From Streptomyces actuosus (lineage in GTDB: Bacteria; Actinomycetota; Actinomycetes; Streptomycetales; Streptomycetaceae): a stretch of DNA of 64,000 bases. The translations under genes were made by a program, and so were the position numbers. The stretch covers positions 124,001 to 188,000 of the forward strand of contig NZ_JAFFZS010000001.1 in NCBI RefSeq assembly GCF_016921115.1. Direction: 5' to 3'. This document shows positions 1 through 8,575 of this stretch, in pieces. Under the pieces are notes generated by a model that saw nothing but the letters and a program-made list of their open reading frames with translations, had not been told where the DNA came from and did no database searches. Position 1 is the stretch's first letter, and every line of letters starts with the position of its first letter.

Positions 1-1
1 G

Positions 2-211
2 CACGCGGACATACAGGTGCAGCACGAGATCCGCATCGCCCGCACCGCCCTGCAGACCGCCCGCGCCGACCTGCCCCGCCTCGGTCTGCCGGAGTCGGTC
101 ATCGAGCACACGATCAAGATGTACGCCGCCGAGGTCATGCAGCTGCAGCACATCGCCCGCAGCGTGCGCACCGTCACCCAGGCGCTCGTGGAACGCAACG
201 CCGCACGCTGA
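2..211 (+). CDS. C-terminal part of an uncharacterised helical protein (5' end cut by window edge)
   Basis: The reading frame is open from the first bases of the window, so the gene probably starts upstream. An internal GTG at position 17 would give 64 residues, but only 16 bases precede it and no clear ribosome binding site is seen. The peptide is rich in Ala, Arg, Gln and Leu and looks helical (AADLPRLG/IEHTIKMYAAEV style), with no signal peptide or catalytic motif. I do not recognise the family. It ends 88 bases before the phosphatase gene on the same strand, so the two might be co-transcribed. Confidence 0.5.
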   Translation, partial: HADIQVQHEIRIARTALQTARADLPRLGLPESVIEHTIKMYAAEVMQLQHIARSVRTVTQALVERNAAR

Positions 212-299
212 TCGCCCGCCCCACGGGCGAACCCGTGCACCGCCCGACGGGTACGTGCGCGGAACCGATCGGACGGTCCGGTTGTGCCATGCTCACCAT

Positions 300-2681
300 G
301 TGACGAGTGAGCCCGCCGTTCCGGCGGAGTCCGGTGCCACGCCCGACCTGGCGGCCCTGACCAGGATCGTGGCACAGCAGCGCGCCGAGTTGGACCGGCT
401 GCACGATCTGGCGGCCACCTCGGCGGTCCTGGAACGCGCCAAGGGCGCCCTGATGGCACTGACCGGCTCCTCCCCCGACGCCGCCTTCGATGAGCTGGCG
501 CGGCGCGCCAAGAGCGCTGGCCGCACGCTGCTGGAGGAGTGCTGGCTCACACTCGGCGACCTGGTCCCGCCCCTGCCGCCGACCGCGCCGCAACCGGAGC
601 CGAGCCGGTCCCCCTTCCCCGAGGAGGCCGGAACAGGCCATAGGGGCGCCTTGGAAGACCAGGACATCGGCTCACTCGCCCGGCTCGCCCGGGCCCTGAT
701 CCAGGTCCGCTCCCCGCACGACCTGGCCGCGGCACTGCTGACGCACCTGGCGCCCGGGGTGGGCGCCGACGCGGTCATGGTCTTCGCCCGCCACTCCGCC
801 GGTGGACTGGAACTGGTCGGCCACGCGGGCATCGACGACACCCTGGCCGCGCAGTGGCACCAGGTCCCGCCGGTGAGCGGGGTGCTACCACTGGACGCCC
901 TCGACACGTGCGAGGAACGCTGGCTGGAGGACATCGGCGAGGCCGGGCACGGGTATCTGATCATCGGGGAGCCGCCCGACCGCTGGAAGTCGCGGGCCTG
1001 GCTGCCCGTGGTGGTCGGGGATTCCGCGGACGTCACCGTCGGAGTGCTGCGCGGGCGGGCCGAGCCGTTCGGCCCGCGGGTCCGTGAGCATCTGCGGGCC
1101 GCGACACGGCTGTGTGCGGGGCGGCTGCGGTCTCTCGACGCCACGCACGAGGACGGGGCCGACGCCGCCACGGACGTCGTGCAGACGGTACTCGACGTCA
1201 TGCCGGGCGCCACACTGCTGCTGACCCCGTTGCGCTCCCCGACCGGCGGAGTGGAGGACTTCCGCATCGACGCCGCCGCGCCGACGGCCGTCGACGCCGC
1301 CGGCCGCACCGGCCGGGAGCTGGTCGGACTGCGGCTGCGCGAGTACCGGCCGACCGTGGCCACGGAGCCGCTGTGGCAGGGGTGCCTGCGGACGCTGGCC
1401 ACCGGGGAGCCGTACGAGAGCGAGCCGTTCGCGCAGCGGCAGAGCGTGGGCGGCACCGCCGAACTGGCCACGTGGTTCGTACGCGTGGCGAAGTTCGGCG
1501 ACGGGCTCGTCGTCACCTGGATCCGGCACGACCCCTCCGACCGGCAGGAGCAGCGCCTCGCGGACGTCCAGCGGCTGGGCAACCTGGGATGGGCCAGCTG
1601 GAACCTGCTCACGCACGAGACGACGTGGTCCGCCCAGGCCTTCGCCGTACTCGGCCGGGACCCGGAACGCGGGCCGCTGCGGCTGACGGAACTGCCGGCA
1701 CTGGCCCTGCCCGAGGACCTGGGACCGCTGGCCGGTGCGGTGGGCCGGCTGCTGCGCGAGGGCCGACCGCTCGACGTCCCCTTCCGGATCCGCGTGCGCG
1801 CCGGGGTACGTCATCTGCGCGCCGTCGCGGAGGCGGTCGGCGACAGCAGCGGCACGCCGATCCAGGTGCACGGCTTCCTGCAGGACGTCACCCCGCTGCG
1901 CAGTGCGGAGATCGCCCTGATGCAGAGCGAGCGGGCGATCCACACCCAGCACAGTGCGCTGCAGGCCGAACGGTCCATGGCGGCGCGGCTCCAGCACGCC
2001 CTGCTGCCCTTGCCGGGAGGCCCCCTGCTCCTGGCGGGGCTGCGCGTCGACGTGGCCTACCTGCCCGCCCAGTCGGGGCTGAACGTCGGCGGGGACTGGT
2101 TCAGCGCCGTGGAACTGCCCGACGGCGACGCCCTGTTCGTCGTCGGCGACGTGGCCGGGCACGGCATCGACGCGGTCGCCACGATGGCGCAGCTCCGCTT
2201 CACCACGAAGGGCATGGTGAGCACGGGGTCGTCGCTGACCGGCGCCCTGACCCGGCTCAACGCGCTGCTCAAGCCCTCCCGGGACGCTCACGGCACGGCG
2301 ACCGTGATACTCGCCCGGTACCACGCCGACGGCCGGCGGATGGTGTGGACGCAGGCCGGGCATCCGCCGCCGGTGCTGCTGCGCGGGGGCCGCGCCCGGC
2401 TGCTCGACCGCCCCGCGGGCATGCTGCTCGGCGCGAGCGACACTCCGCGGTACGAGGCGGCAGAACTGGGGTTGCTACCGGGCGACCGGCTGGTTCTGTA
2501 CACCGACGGGCTCGTCGAGCGGCCCGGGGAGGTCATCGACCTGGGTCTCGCGCGGCTCGTCCGCGCCGTCGAGGCCCAGGCCTCCGGCCCGCCCGGGGCG
2601 ACGGCCCCGCTGCACGCCGAGTTGCTGGAGAGCGACCAGCGCGACGACGTGTGCGTCCTGGACATCCGGGTGCCGGTGTAG
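300..2681 (+). CDS. ANTAR/GAF/PAS/PP2C (SpoIIE-type) serine phosphatase
   Basis: Probable signalling protein phosphatase of about 793 residues. Residues 18-82 resemble an ANTAR module, with the typical ERAKGALM helix followed by FDELARRAKSAGRTLLEE. A GAF-like region (about 130-290) and PAS-like regions (about 300-550) follow. The C-terminal third is a PP2C/SpoIIE phosphatase domain opening with RLQHALLP at about residue 564 and carrying GGDWF at about 597, GDVAGHG and a late YTDGLVE; the Asp residues of these motifs bind the metal ions. Family knowledge: such enzymes dephosphorylate STAS-domain anti-sigma antagonists. The GTG at 300 is chosen because a longer frame from 255 has an unconserved leader. 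Unlike the other two phosphatases in this window it has no C-terminal HATPase domain. The ANTAR-like segment is odd, because ANTAR usually binds RNA and sits at the C-terminus; here it may only be a helical dimerisation module. Confidence 0.85.
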   Translation: MTSEPAVPAESGATPDLAALTRIVAQQRAELDRLHDLAATSAVLERAKGALMALTGSSPDAAFDELARRAKSAGRTLLEECWLTLGDLVPPLPPTAPQPEPSRSPFPEEAGTGHRGALEDQDIGSLARLARALIQVRSPHDLAAALLTHLAPGVGADAVMVFARHSAGGLELVGHAGIDDTLAAQWHQVPPVSGVLPLDALDTCEERWLEDIGEAGHGYLIIGEPPDRWKSRAWLPVVVGDSADVTVGVLRGRAEPFGPRVREHLRAATRLCAGRLRSLDATHEDGADAATDVVQTVLDVMPGATLLLTPLRSPTGGVEDFRIDAAAPTAVDAAGRTGRELVGLRLREYRPTVATEPLWQGCLRTLATGEPYESEPFAQRQSVGGTAELATWFVRVAKFGDGLVVTWIRHDPSDRQEQRLADVQRLGNLGWASWNLLTHETTWSAQAFAVLGRDPERGPLRLTELPALALPEDLGPLAGAVGRLLREGRPLDVPFRIRVRAGVRHLRAVAEAVGDSSGTPIQVHGFLQDVTPLRSAEIALMQSERAIHTQHSALQAERSMAARLQHALLPLPGGPLLLAGLRVDVAYLPAQSGLNVGGDWFSAVELPDGDALFVVGDVAGHGIDAVATMAQLRFTTKGMVSTGSSLTGALTRLNALLKPSRDAHGTATVILARYHADGRRMVWTQAGHPPPVLLRGGRARLLDRPAGMLLGASDTPRYEAAELGLLPGDRLVLYTDGLVERPGEVIDLGLARLVRAVEAQASGPPGATAPLHAELLESDQRDDVCVLDIRVPV

Positions 2682-2735
2682 GGCTGCGGCGCCGTCCGGC
2701 GGCCGATCACGCGGAGTACGGCCGCCACAGAGAGA

Positions 2736-2775
2736 ACGGTACTCAGTACCCTGTCGGGAGGGTACTGAGTACCGT
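2736..2775. promoter_or_regulatory. Perfect double-palindrome operator upstream of tetR
   Basis: Two 17-base arms (2736-2752 and 2759-2775) are perfect reverse complements separated by 6 bases. Each arm contains a near-palindromic core, GGTACTCAGTACC at 2738-2750 and GGTACTGAGTACC at 2761-2773, so the site looks like two dimer boxes spaced 23 bases apart. It lies 30 bases before the TetR start codon and is therefore a likely autoregulatory operator bound by two TetR dimers. A transcription terminator is less likely because each half is itself palindromic and no T-run follows. Confidence 0.75.
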
Positions 2776-2804
2776 GAGGGCGTCCGGGGTGCTACGTTCC
2801 GCGC

Positions 2805-3632
2805 ATGAGCTCCACCAGTGCGGGATCCGGGCGCAACGACAGGGCCGACACGGCGGGCGCCAGGCCGCCCATGCGGGAGGCGCTGGTCGCGGCGGCCTTC
2901 CAGCTGTTCCTGGAGCGCGGGTACGAGCAGACGACCGTGGACGACATCGTGGCGCTCGCCGGCGTCGGACGGCGCTCGTTCTTCCGGTACTTCCCTTCCA
3001 AGGAGGACGTGGTCTTTCCCGACCACGAGCGGTGCCTCGCCGACATGACCGCGTTCCTCGCCGCGAGCGGTGAGGACGAGGAACCCGTGCGCCGGGTGTG
3101 CGACGCGGCCCGGCTGGTGCTGCGCATGTACGCGGAGAACCCCGCCTTCTCGGTGCAGCGCTACCGGCTCACCAAGCAGGTGCCGGGCCTGCGGGCGTAC
3201 GAGCTGTCGGTGGTCTGGCACTACGAGCGGGCGCTCGCCGCCTACCTGCGCGGGTGCTTCGCCGGGCACCGGGACGGCACCCTGAGGGCGGATGTGATCG
3301 CGGCAGCGGTGGTCGCGGCCCACAACAACGCGCTGCGCTCCTGGCTGCGTTCGGACGGGCAGGGCGACGCCGGCGCCGCCGTCGACCACGCCCTGGGACA
3401 TGTGCAGGCCGCCTTCGGCGCGGCCGCCGCACCGGCGTCGAAGGCCCCGGCCGGGGAGCCCGGCGGCGCCGTCGGGTCCACCGGCCCGGCCCGGCCCACC
3501 GGGGCCGGCGGCTCCGCCGGGGCCCGACGAGCCGCCGCTGCCGCCGAGGACGTGGTGGTCGTGGTGGCCCGGCGCGGGGCTCCGCTGTGGCGGGTGGTCC
3601 AGGAGGTCGAGACCGCGGTCGGCCGCGACTGA
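2805..3632 (+). CDS. TetR/AcrR family transcriptional regulator
   Basis: DNA-binding repressor of 275 residues. Residues 25-70 form the TetR helix-turn-helix (REALVAAAFQLFLERGYEQT, then VDDIVALAGVGRRSFFRYFPSKED). The central region is an all-helical ligand and dimerisation domain. The last about 70 residues are a low-complexity Ala/Gly/Pro tail ending in a short VVVVARRGAPLWRVVQEVETAVG segment, which is longer than the usual 190-220 residues for the family. The ATG at 2805 follows the double-palindrome operator at 2736-2775, pointing to autoregulation. Related but weaker boxes at 3654-3688 precede the next gene on the same strand, which is therefore a candidate target. The inducing ligand is unknown; an acyl-CoA is a reasonable guess given the Zn-ribbon/OB-fold neighbour. 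Confidence 0.88.
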   Translation: MSSTSAGSGRNDRADTAGARPPMREALVAAAFQLFLERGYEQTTVDDIVALAGVGRRSFFRYFPSKEDVVFPDHERCLADMTAFLAASGEDEEPVRRVCDAARLVLRMYAENPAFSVQRYRLTKQVPGLRAYELSVVWHYERALAAYLRGCFAGHRDGTLRADVIAAAVVAAHNNALRSWLRSDGQGDAGAAVDHALGHVQAAFGAAAAPASKAPAGEPGGAVGSTGPARPTGAGGSAGARRAAAAAEDVVVVVARRGAPLWRVVQEVETAVGRD

Positions 3633-3653
3633 GGGGCACTCTCCCGATTCTGG

Positions 3654-3688
3654 GGTACGGAGTGCCTTTACGCGTGACACTCAGTGCC
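3654..3688. promoter_or_regulatory. Two degenerate copies of the TetR box before the OB-fold gene
   Basis: GGTACGGAGTGCC at 3654-3666 matches the upstream TetR core at 11 of 13 positions, and GACACTCAGTGCC at 3676-3688 matches the opposite core at 10 of 13. The two boxes are 22 bases apart, against 23 at the tetR operator. They lie about 100-140 bases before the GTG of the downstream gene, a usual promoter position. The inference is that the same TetR controls both genes. Confidence 0.5.
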
Positions 3689-3790
3689 ATACGCTGAGCC
3701 CGTGCACGGTCGCACCGTGAACCGCGCACGGGCGTGCACGGGTGCCCCGCGCACGCGGGTTTTCCGGCCGAGCGCAGGGAGTTGACCAGC

Positions 3791-4213
3791 GTGTACCACC
3801 ACTCAGGAACCGCCGTTCAGCAGGGATCCGGCTCCGCGGCCGGCGTTCTCCAGCCTCCGAACACGGCCACGGACGCCACGGACGCCATCCTGTTCCAGCG
3901 CTGCACCTGGTGCGGCACGGCCATGTACCACCGACTGTTGTGCCCGGTCTGCCGGGGCAGCGAGCTCAGGACCGAGCGGAGCGAGGGCGCCGGTACGGTC
4001 CGCCACTCCACCGTGGTGCACCGCAACACCCCCGCCGCCCGCAACGTGTCGCTGGTCGAGATGGCCGAGGGGTTCGTGGTCCGCGGCCGGGTGATGGGCC
4101 CGCCGATCGGCATCCACAGCGGTGACCGCGTGCGACTGTCCACGGCGAAGGACCCGGTGCGCGGTGAGCCGGTGTTCCAGTTGCTCGACGAGCCCTACCG
4201 CGCCTGGAGCTGA
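3791..4213 (+). CDS. Zn-ribbon/OB-fold domain protein (DUF35 type)
   Basis: Protein of 140 residues with a rubredoxin-like zinc ribbon (CTWCG ... CPVC) at about residues 37-54, followed by a beta-rich OB-fold region containing VVRGRVMGPP and GDRVRLST. Family knowledge: DUF35 proteins bind acyl-CoA and usually partner with thiolases or hydroxymethylglutaryl-CoA-synthase-like proteins, or with enoyl-CoA hydratases in steroid and lipid pathways. No such partner is adjacent here, so its substrate is unknown. The GTG at 3791 is chosen because AGGGAG lies 9 bases upstream; a longer frame starting at 3734 lacks a ribosome binding site. Operator-like boxes upstream suggest control by the neighbouring TetR. 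Confidence 0.72.
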   Translation: MYHHSGTAVQQGSGSAAGVLQPPNTATDATDAILFQRCTWCGTAMYHRLLCPVCRGSELRTERSEGAGTVRHSTVVHRNTPAARNVSLVEMAEGFVVRGRVMGPPIGIHSGDRVRLSTAKDPVRGEPVFQLLDEPYRAWS

Positions 4214-4294
4214 CGCCGGCTCACCCCCGGTCGCGCCCGGGTCGCCGCCGGGTGCCCTGCCGGGCCCTCCGGCCCCGTCCGCGCCCGCTCCTCG

Positions 4295-4678
4295 TCAGGT
4301 GAGCGTGATGCGGATCCCGACTGTGCCGTCCTGCCCCCGGCGCAGCCGGCTGCCGAACAGCGTCAGCCGCCCGACCAGACCGTACTTGCGGGCGATCAGT
4401 CGGCGGTAGCGGGCCGTGGCCTCCGCGCCGCACAGCTCGGCCGTCGCCGGGACCTGCTCACCGGTGGGCCTGCCCCGCATGTCGCAGGGCCCCACGAGGA
4501 TGTCGCCGCGGGCCCGGATCCGCTTCACCTTCCACGAGTCGGCGGCCGTCCACGCGCCGAGTGCCTCGCCGTCGCTCACCACCCACACCGGGGTGGCGAC
4601 AGCCGTGCCGTTCTTCCGGTAGCTGGTGATCAGCAGGTACTTGCCGGCAGCGAGCCGGTCGACCGAGGTGGAGTCCAT
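4295..4678 (-). CDS. PPOX-class F420-dependent oxidoreductase-like protein
   Basis: Small split-barrel flavin/deazaflavin protein of 127 residues. The N-terminus (LAAGKYLLITSYRKNGTAVATPVWV) and the central WTAADSWKVKRIRARGDILVGPCD segment are characteristic of the pyridoxamine-5'-phosphate-oxidase fold as found in the Rv2061-type F420-dependent branch, where the Lys/Arg cluster holds the cofactor phosphate. Substrate unknown. The ATG at 4678 is the first plausible start of the conserved domain. The gene runs opposite to both neighbours and appears monocistronic. No membrane or export signal is seen. Confidence 0.78.
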   Translation of the reverse strand: MDSTSVDRLAAGKYLLITSYRKNGTAVATPVWVVSDGEALGAWTAADSWKVKRIRARGDILVGPCDMRGRPTGEQVPATAELCGAEATARYRRLIARKYGLVGRLTLFGSRLRRGQDGTVGIRITLT

Positions 4679-4903
4679 GCCGGAAGTGTAGGCAGGGGCC
4701 GCGCTACGGGCACGCGGCGGAACCCCTCCGTGCGCCCTGTCCCCCGGCACGCAGCGCCGAACGGCAGCGGGACGTTCCACGCGGTCTTGATCGACTCCCA
4801 CTGAACACGCACGGTCCCGGCCCCGTATCCAGTGTGGGCGTCCGGCAACCGGAGGGCCCCGCGGAGCGGAGGCCGCCCGCGCGTTCGGTTTCGGGAGCCA
4901 TGC

Positions 4904-6274
4904 ATGAGGCACGCACGACGACGGATCGTCCGGCGAGTTGCCCGACTGGCGGCCGTCGGCGGACTCCTCGTGGGAGGGGCCATGGTGGGGCAGGCGGCGA
5001 TGGCGGACGAGGCACCACCCGCCGTCGGCGACGCCCGCACCACCGCCGGGCCGGCCGGGCAGGCGGGGACGGCCCTCGCGGCCCGGCTCGGCACGGACCG
5101 TACGGCGGGCAACTGGGTCGACGCGGACGGGCGGCCGGTCGTCGCCGTCACCGACCGGGACACGGCCGCCGCGGTGCGTGCCGCGGGCGCCGAGGCGAAG
5201 ATGGTCCCGCACAGCATGAGCGAGCTGCGATCGGCCACGGCGAAGCTGCGTTCGGCACCGCGGGTGCCCGGCACGGCCTGGATGGTCGACTACCGCAGCA
5301 ACGAGGTGGTCGTGCAGGGCGACCGCACGGTCTCGGCCGCGGACTGGTCCCGGCTGACGCGGGTCGCGGACGGCATCGGCGGCTTCGTCCGCATGGAGCG
5401 GACCGCCGGCACCTTCACGCCCCGGCTGAACGGGGCGCTGCCGATACTGTCGACCGGCGGGCGCTGCTCGGCGGGGTTCAACGTCACCGACGGCAGCCGC
5501 GACTTCGTCCTGACGGCCGGGCACTGCGGGCCCGACGGCACGGTGTGGTTCGCCGACGCCGGCGGAACCCGGAGGATCGGGCAGACCGTGAACGGCAGCT
5601 TCCCGGGCGGCGACTTCTCCCTGGTGCAGTACGCGTCGGGCCGAGCCGGCGACGGCGCCGACGTCGTGGCGCTCGGCAACGGCAGCGGGGTACGTATCAC
5701 CGGCGCGGCCGATCCCTCGGTCGGGCAGCGGGTGTTCCGCAGCGGGAGCACCAGCGGGCTGCGCGACGGCCGGGTGACCGGCCTCGACGCGACGGTGAAC
5801 TACCCGGAGGGCACCGTCACCGGCCTGATCCAGACCGACGTGTGCGCCGAGCCCGGCGACAGCGGGGGGCCGCTGTTCTCCGAAGGCATCGCCCTGGGCG
5901 TGACCTCGGGCGGCAGCGGTGACTGCACGACGGGCGGCACGACGTTCTTCCAGCCGGTGACCAAGGCGCTCCAGGCCCTCGGCGTGAAGCTGATCGTCTC
6001 GGGGCAGGCCGGGAGCGGGGCCGGTGCCGCGCCGTCCGGGCCCCCCATGCAGAACGCGATCGCCCCCGGAGCCGCGTCCCCGGGCTCTTCCGCCCCGGTC
6101 ACCGGGGGAACCGAGGGCACGGCACTGCTGTCCCGGCTGACGGACAGCCGCAACGCCGGGCCGGGGCTGCTGGTCGTCGCCGGCAGCCTGGTGGCGCTGG
6201 TCGCGACGCGGTACATCAGGGTGGAGCAGGATCGGAAGGCCTACCGCCGCCACTATTCGGCGACATGGGGCTGA
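4904..6274 (+). CDS. Secreted, membrane-anchored S1 (alpha-lytic type) serine protease
   Basis: Preproprotease of 456 residues. A twin-Arg-rich, hydrophobic signal region (RRRIVRRVARLAAVGGLLVGG) is followed by an alpha-lytic-protease-type pro-region (about 40-170, with the PGTAWMVDY segment) and the chymotrypsin-fold domain. The catalytic triad is visible: His207 in TAGHCG, Asp237 in GGDFSLV and Ser320 in GDSGGPL. The C-terminus is unusual: a Pro/Ala/Gly linker leads to one hydrophobic helix (LLVVAGSLVALVATRYI) and a short basic tail, suggesting the mature enzyme stays attached to the cell surface. The ATG at 4904 is preceded by GGGAG. A paralogue without a C-terminal helix lies at 28213-29559. 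The specificity pocket was not modelled. Confidence 0.9.
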   Translation: MRHARRRIVRRVARLAAVGGLLVGGAMVGQAAMADEAPPAVGDARTTAGPAGQAGTALAARLGTDRTAGNWVDADGRPVVAVTDRDTAAAVRAAGAEAKMVPHSMSELRSATAKLRSAPRVPGTAWMVDYRSNEVVVQGDRTVSAADWSRLTRVADGIGGFVRMERTAGTFTPRLNGALPILSTGGRCSAGFNVTDGSRDFVLTAGHCGPDGTVWFADAGGTRRIGQTVNGSFPGGDFSLVQYASGRAGDGADVVALGNGSGVRITGAADPSVGQRVFRSGSTSGLRDGRVTGLDATVNYPEGTVTGLIQTDVCAEPGDSGGPLFSEGIALGVTSGGSGDCTTGGTTFFQPVTKALQALGVKLIVSGQAGSGAGAAPSGPPMQNAIAPGAASPGSSAPVTGGTEGTALLSRLTDSRNAGPGLLVVAGSLVALVATRYIRVEQDRKAYRRHYSATWG

Positions 6275-6344
6275 GCAGACGGCGACCGAAAAGAAGTCGC
6301 GGGGCCGGGCCCGGGCCGCCCACCCCTGCACGGGGCGGGCGGGC

Positions 6345-6361
6345 GGCGCCGAAGCGGCGCC
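6345..6361. terminator. GC hairpin between convergent genes
   Basis: GGCGCCG at 6345-6351 pairs with CGGCGCC at 6355-6361 across an AAG loop. It lies between the protease gene and the convergent small gene at 6422, so it may end transcription from either side. There is no T-run, as is common in this GC-rich group. Confidence 0.4.
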
Positions 6362-6421
6362 CGGCAGTGCGGGCGCGGGGACGGACGAACGAATCGGGGT
6401 GCGGCGGTCGGGAGAGCCGGG

Positions 6422-6598
6422 TCAGGCCGCTCTGGCCGGCAGCTGCGGGTCCGCGGCGGCCCACTCCAGGACGAGACGCCGGTACTCCTCGCGCTGCTCG
6501 CCCGTCAGTGTCCCGCCGGACCGGAACCACAGGGCCCGGATCTCCTCGTTGACCTCGGCAGCCGATCGCTCGGAGGCGGGTTCAACAGTGGTGGGCAT
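6422..6598 (-). CDS. Small uncharacterised acidic protein
   Basis: Open frame of 58 residues starting MPTTVEPASERSAAEVNEEI. It is charged and probably helical, with a conserved-looking GGTLTGEQREEYRRLVLEW segment and an Ala-rich end. I see no signal peptide, cysteine motif or membrane segment, and I do not recognise a function. GC-rich third positions and the clear ATG support it being real. It is read toward the protease gene and lies downstream of the L,D-transpeptidase gene on the same strand, 125 bases away. Confidence 0.6.
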   Translation of the reverse strand: MPTTVEPASERSAAEVNEEIRALWFRSGGTLTGEQREEYRRLVLEWAAADPQLPARAA

Positions 6599-6723
6599 GC
6601 CGTGAAGCTTACGGGGGTAGGAGTGAAGGCTCTGCGAGCAATCACTCACGATTCGGGCAAATGGGACCGTGTTGATGGTCACGTGATCTGCGCCTCCCGC
6701 CACGGCGATCACGGACCGGTCGG

Positions 6724-7422
6724 TCACGTGCCCGGCTTGCGCCCGTAGACGAAGACGTCGTCGCCCGAGCGCAACAGCGACCAGTAGGCCTTGGCGTCGG
6801 TCCTGGTCATGTTGACGCAGCCGTGCGAGCCCGGCGGGTTCCACATGCTGACACCGACCGAGTGGAAGGCCTGGCCCCCGTCGAAGAACTGGCTGTACGG
6901 CATCGGCACGTGGTAGATCGACGAGACGTGGTCGATGTGCCGCCAGTAGATCTTCTTCAGCCCGGTGCGGGTCTCGTACCCGTCGCGGCCGGTCCGCACC
7001 GGAACCGGGCCGTAGACGAGCTTGCGTCCGTCCTGGATCCAGCTCAGCTGGAGGGTGAGGTTCACGCAGGCGATGCGCCCCTTGTTCACGGGGCACTTGC
7101 CGTCCTTGCCGGGGTTCTTCCCGACGGCCCGCTGCTTGGTCATGAGGTCCATCACACCCCAGGTGACGGGCCCGGCGTAGCCGATGTTCGGGGTGATGCC
7201 GTGCTTGGTCTGGAAGCCCTTGATCGCCTTGCAGTCGGCCGTGGACTGCCGGCCGTCCACGGGCCGGCCGAGGAACTTCTCGACCCGCTTCTGGTACGGG
7301 CCCGCCGTGGACGTGCAGCCGGTCGCCGCCTGGGCGGTGCCGGTACCGAGAGCGAGTGTGACGGGCGCGACCAGCGCCGTGATCCCGAGTGCGACGGCGC
7401 CCCGTCGGCGTATGTCCCCCAT
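6724..7422 (-). CDS. Secreted L,D-transpeptidase (YkuD) with peptidoglycan-binding-like domain
   Basis: Exported peptidoglycan cross-linking enzyme of 232 residues. An N-terminal signal peptide (RRRGAVALGITALVAPVTLALGTGTAQA) is followed by a peptidoglycan-binding-like domain (about 38-88, KAIKGFQTKHGITPNIGYAG) and the YkuD catalytic domain. The family signature SHGCVNM near residue 202 supplies the nucleophilic Cys, and the upstream His in AFHSVGVSMW completes the usual HX(14-17)SHGCxN pattern. The role expected from the family is formation of 3-3 cross-links in the cell wall. The ATG at 7422 has an AGGAAAGAGGA-type ribosome binding site just upstream on the minus strand. No obvious operon partner. 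Confidence 0.88.
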   Translation of the reverse strand: MGDIRRRGAVALGITALVAPVTLALGTGTAQAATGCTSTAGPYQKRVEKFLGRPVDGRQSTADCKAIKGFQTKHGITPNIGYAGPVTWGVMDLMTKQRAVGKNPGKDGKCPVNKGRIACVNLTLQLSWIQDGRKLVYGPVPVRTGRDGYETRTGLKKIYWRHIDHVSSIYHVPMPYSQFFDGGQAFHSVGVSMWNPPGSHGCVNMTRTDAKAYWSLLRSGDDVFVYGRKPGT

Positions 7423-7585
7423 GGCGGTCCTCTTTCCTCTGCGCGAGCTGCGGTCTCTGCCGGTTGGACGGATGAGCGGGCCCTGCGGTTGTGGGGACGG
7501 GCGCGCTGTGACCGAACGGTGAACTGTACCGGCACCCGATGTCGGCCCCGTGCCCTCGGGCCCCTGCGTCGTTCACCTGCGTCGT

Positions 7586-8380
7586 TCAGGTGTCCGGTAC
7601 CACGGCGGCCCGGAACCCGGTGTCGATCGCGGTGATTCCACCGTCGACGTACAGGGAGGCACCGGTGATCCACGCGGCGTCACGCGAGGCGAGGAAGGCG
7701 ACCGCCGCCGCGACGTCCTCGGGCTCGCCGACGCGGCCGAGCGGGTACAGGGCGCGGACGGCCTCCGGTTCGGCATCGCGCCCCTCCCACGCGGTGGTCC
7801 GCACGGTGCCGGGCACGACGAGGTTGACCCGCACTCCGCGGGCCGCGGCGTGTCCGGCGAGCGTGCGGGTCAGGGAGCCGAGGCCGGCCTCGGCGGCGCT
7901 GTAGGCGTGGTTCCCGAAGTCCTGCGCGCCGTTGACGGAGCCGATCCCGACGATCGCGCCGCGACCCGGAGGCGGCCAGGTGCGGCAGGGCGGCACGGGA
8001 GCAGCGGTAGGCGCCGGTCAGGGTCAGGTCGAGATCGCGGGCCCAGACGTCGTCCGGCTCGTCCTCGAAGAGCGGTGCGTCGGGGTGGCAGGCGTAGGCG
8101 TTGTCGACCAGGACGTCGAGCCCGCCGAAGGAGGCGGCGGCGTGCGCCACGCCCGCCTCGACCGAGCTGCGGTCCGCCACGTCACAGGCGAACGCCTCGG
8201 GCCCAGCCCCTGCTGCCTCGTCCCGGAGGCGGTCGTCCGGGCCGCTGCCGGGTCCACGTCGGTGACCAGGACGTGCGCGCCCTCCTCCGCCAGCCGACGG
8301 GCGATGGCGGCACCGATGCCGCGGGCGGCACCGGTGACGAGGGCGGCGTGGCCGTCGAAACGCTGCGGGGAAGGGATCAC
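7586..8380 (-). pseudogene. SDR-family oxidoreductase broken by two compensating frameshifts
   Basis: Classical short-chain dehydrogenase of about 264 codons whose reading frame changes twice. The first part (from 8380) contains the NAD(P) motif TGAARGIGAAIA. Near 8231-8241 one base appears to be missing, and the homology (ACDVADRSSVEAGVAHAAAS, then GGLDVLVDNAYA) continues in a second frame. Near 7964-7968 one extra base returns it to the first frame, which carries the Ser (IVGIGSVNG), the YSAAEAG active-site region (the usual YxxxK Lys is replaced by Glu/Ala) and the C-terminal LYVDGG. Because the two shifts cancel, either the sequence has two errors or the gene is decayed. The YxxxK region being YSAAE rather than YxxSK also suggests loss of function. 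Confidence 0.72.
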
Positions 8381-8575
8381 GGACCGACCGCAGTGTCGCG
8401 ACGATCATCCGGGCAGAGGCCCGGCGCGTCCGGCCGCGCCGCCGACCGTGCGCCCGCACGCCTGCCGCGCAGGGTGGCGACGCGGACACACCCCGCACCG
8501 GCGCCGCACCCGGCGGCCGGGCGCCGCCGCGCGGGCCGTGCCCGCGCCCCTCCACAGCCCGGCGCGGCGCGGCCG

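Noticed and set aside
885..2363. Long minus-strand frame opposite the first phosphatase
   Set aside because: Gln/Arg/Gly-rich mirror of the coding strand, typical of GC-rich DNA; the plus-strand protein has clear domains.
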